Shown here: piece after piece, positions 9,017 through 17,043 of the stretch
Layout: each line of letters starts with the position of its first letter
How positions within the stretch are numbered: position 1 is the stretch's first letter
Assembly (NCBI RefSeq): GCF_030160075.1
Contig: NZ_BSNQ01000009.1
Location: 492,295-556,294 of the forward strand
Origin: Dyella lipolytica
Lineage (GTDB): Bacteria > Pseudomonadota > Gammaproteobacteria > Xanthomonadales > Rhodanobacteraceae
Direction of reading: 5' to 3'
Length of the DNA stretch: 64,000 nt
Position numbers and translations under genes: made by a program
The notes under the pieces: model-generated
The model's input: only the letters and a program-made list of their open reading frames with translations
The model's database searches: none
Told to the model about the DNA's origin: nothing

Positions 9017-9445
9017 ATGCGTCAAGTCAAGCATTTGCTTGCCACGAAAGGCAACGACATCTTCGCCATTGCGCCCGAGGCGCCGGTACTGGAAGCGATC
9101 AAACACATGGCCGAGCGATGCGTCGGCGCTTTGCTGGTGATGCGCGGCGAACAACTGGTCGGCATCGTTTCCGAACGCGACTACGCCCGCAAGGTGATCC
9201 TGCAGGGACGTTCTTCCGCCCAAACGGCGGTCTCCGAGATCATGAGCAGCCCCGCGCTCACCGTCACGCCCGAGACGGATGTTTTCGACTGCATGCGCCT
9301 GTGTACCGACAGCCGCATCCGCCATCTGCCGGTGGTGCATGGAAATCGCGTACTGGGTGTGATCTCGATCGGCGATCTGGTCAAGGAAGTGATCAGCGCG
9401 CAGGCCGAGCAGATCGACCAGTTGCAGCGTTACATCACCAGCTGA
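9017..9445 (+). CDS. Two-CBS-domain protein
   Basis: A 142-residue protein made only of a tandem CBS pair (Bateman module). The first domain covers roughly residues 10-65 (VLEAIKHMAERCVGALLVM), the second about 80-135 (FDCMRLCTDSRIRHLPVV). CBS pairs bind adenine nucleotides or S-adenosyl ligands and act as sensors; stand-alone ones have no fixed partner. The start is supported by GGGGAGG at 9004-9010, six bases before ATG. Its stop abuts the stop of the convergent transporter gene at 9446 with no space for a terminator. Confidence 0.88.
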   Translation: MRQVKHLLATKGNDIFAIAPEAPVLEAIKHMAERCVGALLVMRGEQLVGIVSERDYARKVILQGRSSAQTAVSEIMSSPALTVTPETDVFDCMRLCTDSRIRHLPVVHGNRVLGVISIGDLVKEVISAQAEQIDQLQRYITS

Positions 9446-10753
9446 TCAATGCGGCGCCGGCACGCCGGCGCCTTGCGATGATCTGGCATCATTTTCCGGC
9501 GCCAGGTCGGGTGACGTGGCGGTTTTGCGCGCCACCCAGGTCGCCACGGTCGCGATGCCGGCACCGATCAGCGCAATGCTGCCGAGGCCAACGCCGAGCT
9601 TGCCCAATCCGCTGATACCGCTGGTGATTACCACATCGCCGAATCGCCACACCGCGGTCTCTATGAAATTCTTGCCCTTGTAGCGCGTTTCGCGCGGCAT
9701 GCGCGTGTAAAGCGCATCGCTCGCCGGCTTGGTCATGCCATACATGAAGCCGCGCGTGCCCACCATCATCAGGGCCAGCAAGGGAACGCCATAGCCCCAC
9801 AGATTCAGCTGCCCATGGCCGCCTATCATCACCATCAACAACAAGCCGAGGTTCACCAGCTGCGGTAGAACCAGCGCCCATACCGCCCCGCGGTGCACAA
9901 GCAGCCAGCGCGATAGCGTCAGTTGGAGAAACGCACCGAGCAAGTTCACCGCCAGATCGATGTGCGTGTAAAAAGCCGTGCGCGCCGCCGCCGAAACAAG
10001 ATGCGCTTTGGCATAGTCGGCCACCAACGCGTAAGCCAGCGTGCCGACGCCGTCACCCAGCAACATCAGGATCGCCATGTAACGCAAGAACGGCTGCGAC
10101 CACAGCTCCCGCACGCCAGCCCAAAGCGAACCACCTACGGGCTGTTCGCCGAGCCCACCGTTTGCCCGCTGCGCAGAGATCCGCAAAAGCAGCAGCAACG
10201 AAATGCTCAGCATGGCTGCCGATACAAGCAGTAGTGGCGCCACCCCGATCAAGCCGACCAACAAACCGGTCAAGATCGGCCCAAATATCGCCCCCGCCAT
10301 GCCGCCGAGTGCGATCAACGGAAACACATCACGTGCGCGCCGACTGTCGAACACATCCGCCATGAAGCTCCAGAACAGCGACACGACGAACAAATTGAAC
10401 ACACTGACCCAGATGAAGAACACCACACCTAGCGCGCGTGCACCGAGACGGTCCTGTGCCAGGAATGCCGGAATGAAAGCCAACAGACACACGATGAAGA
10501 AGCTGTAACTCCAGCCGAGCAGACGTCGCCGCGGAAAGCGGGCCACCAGCACACCGAACACCGGCGTCAACAGCAGCATGGCCAGAAAGGTGGCGGCATA
10601 AAACAACGGCAATTGAGCCGAGCCCACTGCACCGCCAAGCTGATCGCGCACCGGTCGCACGATGTAATAGGCGGTCAACACGAAGAAAAACGCGAGCGCC
10701 GACACCATCGGCGTGGCGTCTTTGCGTACGGCAACGGTGGGCGGCAAACTCAC
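9446..10753 (-). CDS. AAA/NTT- or MFS-type membrane carrier
   Basis: A 435-residue polytopic inner-membrane protein with about 12 hydrophobic helices. The start YYIVRPVRDQLG and the loop FMADVFDSRRARDVFPLIA resemble the ATP:ADP antiporter (AAA/NTT) family known from Chlamydia and Rickettsia, and related MFS-like proteins of free-living bacteria. In energy parasites these exchange host ATP for ADP; in free-living bacteria the substrate is not known. Cytosolic and periplasmic loops are short and basic residues follow the positive-inside pattern. A plain MFS permease is the alternative. It is divergent from the GMC oxidoreductase gene. Confidence 0.75.
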   Translation of the reverse strand: MSLPPTVAVRKDATPMVSALAFFFVLTAYYIVRPVRDQLGGAVGSAQLPLFYAATFLAMLLLTPVFGVLVARFPRRRLLGWSYSFFIVCLLAFIPAFLAQDRLGARALGVVFFIWVSVFNLFVVSLFWSFMADVFDSRRARDVFPLIALGGMAGAIFGPILTGLLVGLIGVAPLLLVSAAMLSISLLLLLRISAQRANGGLGEQPVGGSLWAGVRELWSQPFLRYMAILMLLGDGVGTLAYALVADYAKAHLVSAAARTAFYTHIDLAVNLLGAFLQLTLSRWLLVHRGAVWALVLPQLVNLGLLLMVMIGGHGQLNLWGYGVPLLALMMVGTRGFMYGMTKPASDALYTRMPRETRYKGKNFIETAVWRFGDVVITSGISGLGKLGVGLGSIALIGAGIATVATWVARKTATSPDLAPENDARSSQGAGVPAPH

Positions 10754-10822
10754 TGGCGGCTTCCAGCGTGGGGCGGCGCAAGACTAGCATGCACCCATGA
10801 CCCCGGTTCTCGAGGAGCTGAC

Positions 10823-12400
10823 GTGGATTACGACTATGTGATCGTCGGTGCCGGCTCGGCCGGATGCGTACTGGCCAATCGCCTCAGCGCACATCCAGGG
10901 AAACGCGTACTGCTGTTGGAAGCAGGTGGCTCCGATTGGAATCCGCTGATCCATATGCCCGCCGGCATTGCACGTCTGGCAAAAAATCGGCGTCTCAACT
11001 GGAACTACGAGACCGAACCCGAACCGTCCCTGCAAGGACGTCGCCTGTGGTGGCCACGAGGCAAGACGCTGGGCGGCTCCAGCTCGATCAATGCGATGTG
11101 TTACGTGCGTGGCGTACCCGCTGATTACGATGCCTGGGCCGACGCCACCGGTGATGCGCGATGGTCGTGGTCGCAGGTGTTGCCGTGGTTCCTGCTCAGC
11201 GAAGACAATACGCGCGGTGCGAGTGCGTTGCACGCCACAGGTGGCCCGCTTGGTGTGTCCGATCTGCGCCATCACAACCCGCTTTCCGCTGCCCTGATCG
11301 AGGCAGGCACCAGCGCGGGATTTAACCGCAACAACGATTTCAATGGGCCCGATCAAGCTGGCTTCGGTTTCTATCAAGTCACACAACGGGATGGCGCGCG
11401 TTGTTCGACAGCCGTGGCTTTTCTGCGACCGGCGCGCGCACGACCCAACCTGCATGTACGCACACATACGCTAGTGGAACGCGTGCTGATCGAACAAGGA
11501 CGCGCCGTAGGCGTACGGCTGCGACACGCACACCACAGTGAAGACGTACACGCCGGCGAAGTCATCTTGGCGGCGGGTGCGATCAACTCGCCGCAATTGC
11601 TGATGCTCTCCGGCATCGGGCCTGCCGATCACCTGCGCGAACAGGGCGTGACGCCTGCGCTCGATCTCCCTGGCGTGGGCGCAGGGCTGCAGGATCATTT
11701 GGACATCTGCACCTTGATAGGCAGCACGCAGAACATCACCTACGACCACCTCAACGAACTGGCGGCCGGTTGGCGCTACTTGCGCCATCACGACGGCCCC
11801 GGCAGCTCCAATGTGGCCGAGTCGGGCGGTTTTGTGCGCAGCCGATGGGCTACCGACTCTCGGTGCGATATTCAATTCCACTTCGTGCCGGCATTGCTCG
11901 ACAACCACGGTCGCCATCGCCTGCCCGGTATCGGCTACACGCTTCACGCCTGCTACTTGCATCCCCGCAGCCGCGGACGACTGCGCTTACGCTCAGCCAA
12001 CCCTGCCGAGCCGATCGCCATCCATGCCGGCTACCTGAGCGATCCGGAGGGCCACGACCTGGCGCGAATGATCGAGGCGGCGAAGCTCTCGCGCGAGATC
12101 CTCGCTCAACCGGCCTTCGATCCCTATCGCGGCGACCATGTCTTCCCGGAATCCGAACTGCATGGCGACGCTGCATGGGAAGCCTTCGTTCGCCGCAAGG
12201 CAGAAACGATTTATCACCCGGTGGGAACGTGTCGCATGGGCCGGGATGCACATGCCGTGGTGGATAGCGAGCTGCGCGTCCAGGGCGTCACGGCGCTGCG
12301 CGTCGTCGATGCCTCGATCATGCCCGCGTTGCCTACCGGCAACACCAATGCGCCGACCATCATGATCGCTGAACGGGCCGCTGCTCTCCTGTTGGCGTGA
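10823..12400 (+). CDS. GMC-family FAD oxidoreductase (choline dehydrogenase-like)
   Basis: A 525-residue flavoprotein of the glucose-methanol-choline family. The FAD-binding motif is at the extreme N-terminus (YVIVGAGSAGCVLANRL). Next come the family signatures WPRGKTLGGSSSINAM and GAINSPQLLMLSGIGPA. The C-terminal catalytic region has the active-site His in YHPVGTCRMG and the distal Asn in ALPTGNTNAPTIM. It should oxidise a primary or secondary alcohol; choline, other alcohols and terpenols all occur as substrates in this family. The start is GTG 10823, preceded by GAGGAG; no in-frame ATG fits. No betaine aldehyde dehydrogenase gene is nearby, so a choline role is not supported by context. 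Confidence 0.9.
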   Translation: MDYDYVIVGAGSAGCVLANRLSAHPGKRVLLLEAGGSDWNPLIHMPAGIARLAKNRRLNWNYETEPEPSLQGRRLWWPRGKTLGGSSSINAMCYVRGVPADYDAWADATGDARWSWSQVLPWFLLSEDNTRGASALHATGGPLGVSDLRHHNPLSAALIEAGTSAGFNRNNDFNGPDQAGFGFYQVTQRDGARCSTAVAFLRPARARPNLHVRTHTLVERVLIEQGRAVGVRLRHAHHSEDVHAGEVILAAGAINSPQLLMLSGIGPADHLREQGVTPALDLPGVGAGLQDHLDICTLIGSTQNITYDHLNELAAGWRYLRHHDGPGSSNVAESGGFVRSRWATDSRCDIQFHFVPALLDNHGRHRLPGIGYTLHACYLHPRSRGRLRLRSANPAEPIAIHAGYLSDPEGHDLARMIEAAKLSREILAQPAFDPYRGDHVFPESELHGDAAWEAFVRRKAETIYHPVGTCRMGRDAHAVVDSELRVQGVTALRVVDASIMPALPTGNTNAPTIMIAERAAALLLA

Positions 12401-12604
12401 CAACGACGAGTTCGAATGTTTAGCCACTGGACAGGTCACCAGCAATTTAAGTCACACGCTCCGCACGAATGCCATCGCGACTGGTATCCCGGCGTTGTGG
12501 CCTTGTCCGAAGTGCAGGACAATCCGGCCATAACCCCACGGATGACCCCCCACACAGCCCCAGGACCGAAGGCGTGTCCTAACGCCAGTAGTACGCGGAG
12601 TCGC

Positions 12605-13933
12605 ATGCAGTTTCGTAAGCTTCCCCTGTTGATCGCCGGCTTGCTCGGCGTCACCACCCCTCTGATCGCCGCACCGGTGGCGCAAGCCGCATCTCCCGCC
12701 AGCCAGCCCGACCCGGTCGTCCATCCGGCGCGGTACGACGCGACGGATCTCAATGCGACAACCAGCATTCCGCCGGAACGGATCAAGGCGAGCCTGGATG
12801 CCTACGCGCACTGGCTGGATGTGGTGGCGCAGCGTAATGAAGTCGCTGGTCTCGCCACGGCCGTTGTGGTCGACGGCAAGGTCGCTTACGAGCGCGAAAT
12901 CGGTTATGCGGATACCTCTACGCAGGAGCCGATAACGCCCGACACGGTGTTCCGCCTCGCCTCACTTTCGAAAGCGTTCGCGACGGCGCTTACCGGTCTG
13001 CTGGTCGACGATGGTCACTTCAGCTGGGACACCAAGCTTGCCGAAGTGCTGCCGTTCTTCCAGCTCAAGGATGCGCAGGCCTCCAGCGAGGTCACGGTGA
13101 AGGACATCCTGGGTCAACGCCTGGGACTGCCGCACAACACCTACGACCGCATGCTGGAGGACAACGTCCCGTACGAAGAGCTGGTGCGCAAGCTCGATGA
13201 AGTAAGCCTCACCTGCAACGTTGGGCAATGTTACGGCTATCAGAACGTGGCCTTCAGCCTGATCGGCGACCTGATCTATGCGGAGACCGGTGACTTTTTT
13301 TATCACCAGGTCGACAAGCGCATCTTCTTCCCGCTGGGTATGACAACGGCCAGCTATGGTCGCGAAGCGCTGGAGAGCAGCAAGAGCTGGGCACGCCCGC
13401 ATCGTCCCAGCGGAGAACACAGTTGGACGCCGTTCGATCCCAATGACGCGTATTACCGCGTGGCGCCCGCAGCCGGCGTCAACGCCAGCCTGCACGACAT
13501 GGAGCACTGGCTGATCGCACAGATGGGCGGACGGCCGGATGTGCTGTCCCAGCCGCTGCTGGAGTACTTGCACACACCCGTCGTACCCACGCCAAGCGAA
13601 ACACACGCCTCGCCGTGGCGGCGCGCCCGACTGACTTCCGCCAGCTACGCCTTGGGCTGGCGCGTGTTCACCTACGCCGGCGAGACCATGGTCTTTCACG
13701 CGGGCGAAGTGGAAGGCTACCGCACCATGATCGCCTTCTTCCCGAAATACCATATCGGCATGGTGTCGCTGTGGAACTCGCCCGGCGCCATCGGCACCGA
13801 CCTGATGCCGATGGTGTTCGACAGCATACTGGGCTTACCGCACGTCGACTGGGCGGGCGTGGAAAGCGAACCGCCCGCAGACAAAGCGTCGCCCGCGAGG
13901 CCCCACCACAAGCATCGCTATCGCCGCGACTGA
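12605..13933 (+). CDS. Exported serine hydrolase, beta-lactamase/penicillin-binding fold
   Basis: A 442-residue class C beta-lactamase-like hydrolase with a signal peptide (LPLLIAGLLGVTTPLIAAPVAQA). The catalytic Ser-X-X-Lys is SLSK within FRLASLSKAFATALTG; the Tyr-X-Asn motif is YQN in CYGYQNVAFSLIGD; and HAG in VFHAGEVEGYRTM takes the place of the KTG box. Members act as D-aminopeptidases, esterases or peptidoglycan-related hydrolases in the periplasm; resistance to beta-lactams cannot be assumed. Start ATG 12605 begins the signal peptide; a longer in-frame reading from 12416 lacks a plausible N-terminus. A terminator follows the gene. Confidence 0.88.
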   Translation: MQFRKLPLLIAGLLGVTTPLIAAPVAQAASPASQPDPVVHPARYDATDLNATTSIPPERIKASLDAYAHWLDVVAQRNEVAGLATAVVVDGKVAYEREIGYADTSTQEPITPDTVFRLASLSKAFATALTGLLVDDGHFSWDTKLAEVLPFFQLKDAQASSEVTVKDILGQRLGLPHNTYDRMLEDNVPYEELVRKLDEVSLTCNVGQCYGYQNVAFSLIGDLIYAETGDFFYHQVDKRIFFPLGMTTASYGREALESSKSWARPHRPSGEHSWTPFDPNDAYYRVAPAAGVNASLHDMEHWLIAQMGGRPDVLSQPLLEYLHTPVVPTPSETHASPWRRARLTSASYALGWRVFTYAGETMVFHAGEVEGYRTMIAFFPKYHIGMVSLWNSPGAIGTDLMPMVFDSILGLPHVDWAGVESEPPADKASPARPHHKHRYRRD

Positions 13934-13975
13934 CGTCGCCTGCAAGCCTGCTGTCACGACAACGTGCCAAAAGAA

Positions 13976-14010
13976 AGAGGCGGAGCCGTTATGGCCCCGC
14001 CTCTTTTGTT
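13976..14010. terminator. Bidirectional rho-independent terminator
   Basis: A 12-bp near-perfect stem (AGAGGCGGAGCC / GGCCCCGCCTCT, loop GTTAT) is bordered by A-rich and T-rich tracts. It lies between the convergent serine hydrolase and TonB genes and can serve both. Confidence 0.85.
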
Positions 14011-14031
14011 TTCCGCTTTCCGCAGCAGGGA

Positions 14032-15081
14032 CTACTGCGAATTGCTTAGCTTGAACTCGATACGCTTTTGCTGCTGCGATGCGGTAGCCGTGCCATTGCG
14101 CAGCGCGGGCGAGAATTTGGCGCGTCGGATGGCGTCGACAGCGGCGTTGTCGAAGACATGCCGCGGCTCGGCATTCACCACCTGGACGCCGCTGACGCTG
14201 CCGTCCGCATTCACCGTGTACTGCACATCCACCCAACCTTCCTGGTTGCTGCGTAGCGCCGTGGCCGGATACCGCACGCGAATGCTGCTGACCGGTATGG
14301 CATCCCGCGTTTCGCCACCACCTGCCGACGTGTTGTCGCCAGCTCCCTGACTGGTGGCAGCGGTCTGTGCGACCTTGGCCTGTTCGTCCTGCCTGGCTTT
14401 CTGTGCGGCCAGCGCCGCCTGTTCCTGTGCCGCCTTGTCGGCAGCGATCTTATCGCTGGCCGCCTTATCTGCCGCAGCCTTGTCGGCCGCTGTCTTCTGC
14501 TGTGCGGCAAGATCCTGCTGATGTTGCTGGTCGAGCTGCTTCTGCTGCTCCTCGTCCAGTGTCTTGCGCTGGGCATCGAGCTTGGAGCGCAGGATGGTCA
14601 GCGTGTAGTTGGTCGGATCCACCTTCGCCAGCAGATCGATCTCGCGCCCGGCCTCATTGAAGTCGCGCTGATTGATCACCTGCTCCACACCACTGGCCGC
14701 GAACGGGAACGTCTCGCGCAAGGCGTCGGCAGCCGTCTGGTTGCCCGGCTGCTTCTGCAACACCTTGAGGTAGAACTCGAAGGCATTATTGCCGGCCGGC
14801 GCAAGCACGCGCTGTTCGTTCATCGCCTTGCGCGCTTCGGCCAACAGATCGTTAAGGCTCATCGCCTCGACATTGACCGGCGGTGCCGCCTGCTGAATCT
14901 GTGCGACGGGCGTGGACGGATGACCGCCGACGTCCGACAACTCCATGTCCTGGTGAGGCTTGATGATGAAGAACCAGGACGCGATAACCAGACCCGCGAC
15001 AATGGCAAGAACGGCGATGGTGACGGGCTTGACAGCCCCGCGCGCACGCGAGCGCGCATGACGACTATTTCGGGTATCCAT
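14032..15081 (-). CDS. TonB-family energy transducer with TolA-like linker
   Basis: A 349-residue inner-membrane protein. A basic N-terminus leads into one membrane anchor (VTIAVLAIVAGLVIASWFFI). A helical periplasmic segment (about residues 60-170) follows, then a long Ala/Lys/Gln-rich coiled coil (DKAAADKAASDKIAADKAA) that resembles TolA more than the Pro-rich spacer of E. coli TonB. The last ~85 residues are a TonB C-terminal domain (RVRYPATALRSNQEGWVDVQ, then VDAIRRAKFSPA). Known TonB proteins pass proton-motive energy from ExbB/ExbD to outer-membrane receptors. No exbBD or receptor gene is adjacent. Confidence 0.88.
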   Translation of the reverse strand: MDTRNSRHARSRARGAVKPVTIAVLAIVAGLVIASWFFIIKPHQDMELSDVGGHPSTPVAQIQQAAPPVNVEAMSLNDLLAEARKAMNEQRVLAPAGNNAFEFYLKVLQKQPGNQTAADALRETFPFAASGVEQVINQRDFNEAGREIDLLAKVDPTNYTLTILRSKLDAQRKTLDEEQQKQLDQQHQQDLAAQQKTAADKAAADKAASDKIAADKAAQEQAALAAQKARQDEQAKVAQTAATSQGAGDNTSAGGGETRDAIPVSSIRVRYPATALRSNQEGWVDVQYTVNADGSVSGVQVVNAEPRHVFDNAAVDAIRRAKFSPALRNGTATASQQQKRIEFKLSNSQ

Positions 15082-15345
15082 GATCTCTCACTAACTACGT
15101 GGCATCAGGTACCCGCGCTTCCCCCCTGTTATCCAGGAGCGGCTTCCCCCAGGTTCGCCGCGGCGCGGATGGAGAGAAGGTAACGCGATTGGGGCGATAC
15201 AGCAAATGCGGCGTGCTTCACGGCATGGCGTGGAAATTTGCTGCTAGGGGGCTTTGATCTATAGCGAAGGCCGTTATCGGCACTGCCAGCACGGGTCACG
15301 AGGGTGCCCGCTTAGATGTTCGATTCCGGAGGCCGGAAACGAAGC

Positions 15346-15367
15346 GTCCCGGCATGGAAGCCGGGAC
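15346..15367 (-). terminator. Hairpin downstream of MetJ-H1 gene, possible terminator
   Basis: A perfect 8-bp stem (GTCCCGGC, loop ATGGAA, GCCGGGAC) lies about 75 bases past the MetJ-H1 stop. Reading on the minus strand it is followed by GCTTCGTTT, only a weak T-tract, so termination is plausible but unproven. Confidence 0.45.
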
Positions 15368-15385
15368 GAAACGCTTTCGAAGCAC

Positions 15386-15411
15386 CTCCCTGCGCTGGGC
15401 ACCGCAGGGAG
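15386..15411 (-). terminator. Second hairpin downstream of MetJ-H1 gene
   Basis: A perfect 9-bp stem (CTCCCTGCG / CGCAGGGAG with an 8-base loop) lies about 30 bases beyond the MetJ-H1 stop. It lacks a T-tract and may stabilise the mRNA 3' end or assist the neighbouring hairpin. Confidence 0.4.
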
Positions 15412-15441
15412 ACAATTCCGATAGAACGCTAGTTGTTGTGC

Positions 15442-15732
15442 TTACTTCTTGGCTTTGGAGGTCTTGGTGGCCTTCACCACCTTGGCAGCCGCGGCTTTCT
15501 TGGCAGTGCGCTTGCGCGTTGCCTTCTTCGCGGCCTTCTTTACACCAACGCGCTTGGCGGTGGTCTTCTTCGCGCCTACGCGCTTTGCAGCCTTCTTGGC
15601 GGTCTTGCGCACAGTGCGCTTCTTCGCGGTGGCCTTCTTGGCGACCGGCCGCTTCTTGGCGGCGACTTTACGGGTGGTTTTCTTGGCGGCTTTCTTAGCC
15701 GATTTCCTAGCAGTTTTCTTGGCAGTGGCCAT
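15442..15732 (-). CDS. Possible internal translation product: free H1-like tail
   Basis: In the MetJ-H1 frame, Met79 is preceded by GAGGAG at 15745-15750, 12 bases upstream of ATG 15732. Starting here gives a 96-residue, highly basic Lys/Ala/Arg protein ([18 protein letters not shown]...) with the composition of a stand-alone H1-like nucleoid protein. The spacing is longer than ideal, so this is an inference from one ribosome-site match. Confidence 0.35.
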   Translation of the reverse strand: MATAKKTARKSAKKAAKKTTRKVAAKKRPVAKKATAKKRTVRKTAKKAAKRVGAKKTTAKRVGVKKAAKKATRKRTAKKAAAAKVVKATKTSKAKK

Positions 15733-15966
15733 AGTTCGTCTCAGCTCCTCATCAGTTGGCAGTGGTTGCCCAGTAAAAGCGTGAAGGAACGCCTCAACCA
15801 GCAAATCGCTGTTCGTGGCGTGCCTTAAATTGTTCACCTGGCGGTAGGTGCGTAAATCCGAAAGCAGTCGCAGTACGTGCATTGGAATCGAAACAGTGAT
15901 CTTTCTCACTGCGCTGGCTTTTGCGCCATGTTCGACGTAAGGCTTAATGAATTTCGATGCCGCCAT
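15442..15966 (-). CDS. MetJ ribbon-helix-helix repressor fused to a histone-H1-like tail
   Basis: A 174-residue protein in two parts. Residues 5-76 are clearly the methionine repressor MetJ: KITVSIP is the DNA-contacting beta strand (Lys22 and Thr24 match the E. coli contacts), followed by [20 protein letters not shown] and HAFTGQPLP, almost identical to E. coli. The usual MetJ C-terminal helix is absent. From residue 79 the protein is a Lys/Ala-rich repeat of AKK, AAKK and TAKR units, like histone H1 or AlgP. MetJ represses methionine genes with S-adenosylmethionine as corepressor; the basic tail should bind DNA without sequence specificity. An internal ATG (15732) with GAGGAG upstream may also make the tail alone. 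Regulation of the metB gene at 52712 is possible but not shown. Confidence 0.9.
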   Translation of the reverse strand: MAASKFIKPYVEHGAKASAVRKITVSIPMHVLRLLSDLRTYRQVNNLRHATNSDLLVEAFLHAFTGQPLPTDEELRRTMATAKKTARKSAKKAAKKTTRKVAAKKRPVAKKATAKKRTVRKTAKKAAKRVGAKKTTAKRVGVKKAAKKATRKRTAKKAAAAKVVKATKTSKAKK

Positions 15967-16229
15967 TGGTACCGTTCCCCGTTATATGGTGCGAAAGCTA
16001 TTCCTGAATATTTCAACTGTCAAATGATTTTCGCCATGAAATCAATCCCTTCGACCCGGAACCCTGCCCGCAACACTCATCTCGAAGGCTTCATGTCAGT
16101 TGCAAAAATCAATTCGACGAGCCATCTAAACATCCAAAGCGCTCGCTTCGCGCATTGCCAAAAAAAGCCAAAAACAAGCTAAAAAATGTAATTTTTCTCA
16201 TTCACGCTGATACACGCAATGTATCAATA

Positions 16230-16241
16230 CAAACATGTTTG
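16230..16241. promoter_or_regulatory. 12-bp palindrome, candidate operator
   Basis: CAAACATGTTTG is a perfect palindrome in A+T-rich noncoding DNA, about 265 bases upstream of the MetJ-H1 start. It does not match the AGACGTCT met box, so if it is an operator another regulator would bind it. Confidence 0.3.
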
Positions 16242-16496
16242 CTGCTTGATGCGCGACGCCGTTTCGGTCGCCCGAAGGGGTCAATCCGGAGCATGAACGA
16301 ATTTAGACTGAAACGCGTCCGGAAGACGTCAAAAGTGGTCCGAAGCATCCCCGAACACCCTCGACGCGCATCCGGGTGACACCTCGCAACGTGCACTCGA
16401 TGGATCGCCGTCGAGGTATCGCTCGCAGTGTTTGTCATGTGTTTTCACGAAGCGCGCCACAGCAAAATGCACGTCGTCGTCGCATGGGTGCATACG

Positions 16497-16532
16497 TGAA
16501 AACGGTAACGGCCGCATAGGCGGCCGTTACCG
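16497..16532 (-). terminator. Rho-independent terminator of gcvTH
   Basis: A perfect 13-bp stem (CGGTAACGGCCGC / GCGGCCGTTACCG, loop ATAG) starts about 22 bases after the gcvH stop and, read on the minus strand, is followed by TTTTC. Confidence 0.85.
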
Positions 16533-16554
16533 GAACAAACGGATCTGAGACCGA

Positions 16555-16950
16555 TCAGTGGTCTTCGTTCTCGATCAGCTCGGCGTACGCATCGGCGTCG
16601 AGCAGCTCATCGAGTTCGGCACGATCGCTGGCTTTGACCACGAAGATCCAGCCGTCGCCGTAGGCATCCTCGTTAATCGTTTCGGGCTTGTCGTTGAGGT
16701 TTTCGTTGACCTCGACAATCTCGCCGGACACCGGGGAGTAGATGTCCGAAGCGGCCTTGACCGATTCGACCACGGCCGCACCGTTGCCGGCCTGCACATT
16801 GCTGCCCACTTCGGGCAGTTCCACGTAGACCAGATCGCCGAGCTGGCCCTGGGCGTGGTCGGAGATACCCACGCGTACCAGGCCGTTGTCTTCGACACGG
16901 GCCCACTCGTGGGACTTGAGGAATTTCAGATCGCCGGGAATCTCGCTCAT
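16555..16950 (-). CDS. gcvH: Glycine cleavage system H protein
   Basis: A 131-residue lipoyl carrier protein, the usual length. The lipoylated lysine sits in [19 protein letters not shown], and the N-terminus ([16 protein letters not shown]) matches the family. It carries the aminomethyl group between GcvP and GcvT and is reoxidised by lipoamide dehydrogenase. It lies 93 bases downstream of gcvT on the same strand, so the two are probably co-transcribed; gcvP is not in the window. Confidence 0.97.
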   Translation of the reverse strand: MSEIPGDLKFLKSHEWARVEDNGLVRVGISDHAQGQLGDLVYVELPEVGSNVQAGNGAAVVESVKAASDIYSPVSGEIVEVNENLNDKPETINEDAYGDGWIFVVKASDRAELDELLDADAYAELIENEDH

Positions 16951-17043
16951 GGTCGGGTCCAGTCGTCGTTAGTTTCGATCAGGGGTGGAGGCGTGGATTC
17001 TAACCGCTTCCGCAGCGGCTCAATACCCGCCCAGAATCTTTGC

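Larger units (their letters stand above)
15082..15441. other. Intergenic region between tonB and the MetJ-H1 gene
   Basis: The 360-base gap has no convincing gene. It holds the upstream region of the TonB gene on one side and, on the other, two strong hairpins just downstream of the MetJ-H1 gene, listed separately. Confidence 0.7.
15967..16554. other. Upstream region of MetJ-H1 gene, 588 bases without a gene
   Basis: The part next to MetJ-H1 (about 15990-16240) is much more A+T-rich than its surroundings and should hold the promoter. A 12-bp perfect palindrome lies at 16230-16241, and the gcvH terminator is at 16497-16532. Short open frames here show no family resemblance. Confidence 0.65.

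Noticed and set aside
12416-12604. Longer N-terminus for the serine hydrolase from 12416
   Set aside because: The added 63 residues have no family resemblance, while Met at 12605 begins a standard signal peptide.
15449-15784. Plus-strand open frame rich in Ala, Phe and Leu opposite the H1-like tail, resembling a membrane protein
   Set aside because: It is the mirror of the Lys/Ala codon repeats. The minus-strand frame continues from a genuine MetJ domain.
15840-15850. GGCGGTAGGTG resembling the ops/JUMPstart element recognised by RfaH
   Set aside because: It lies inside the MetJ coding region on the opposite strand and has no polysaccharide operon downstream, so it is most likely chance.
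16302-16331. AGACGTC-like met box near 16324 upstream of MetJ-H1
   Set aside because: Only one 7-base match is present. MetJ operators need at least two adjacent 8-base boxes, and neighbouring octamers do not fit.
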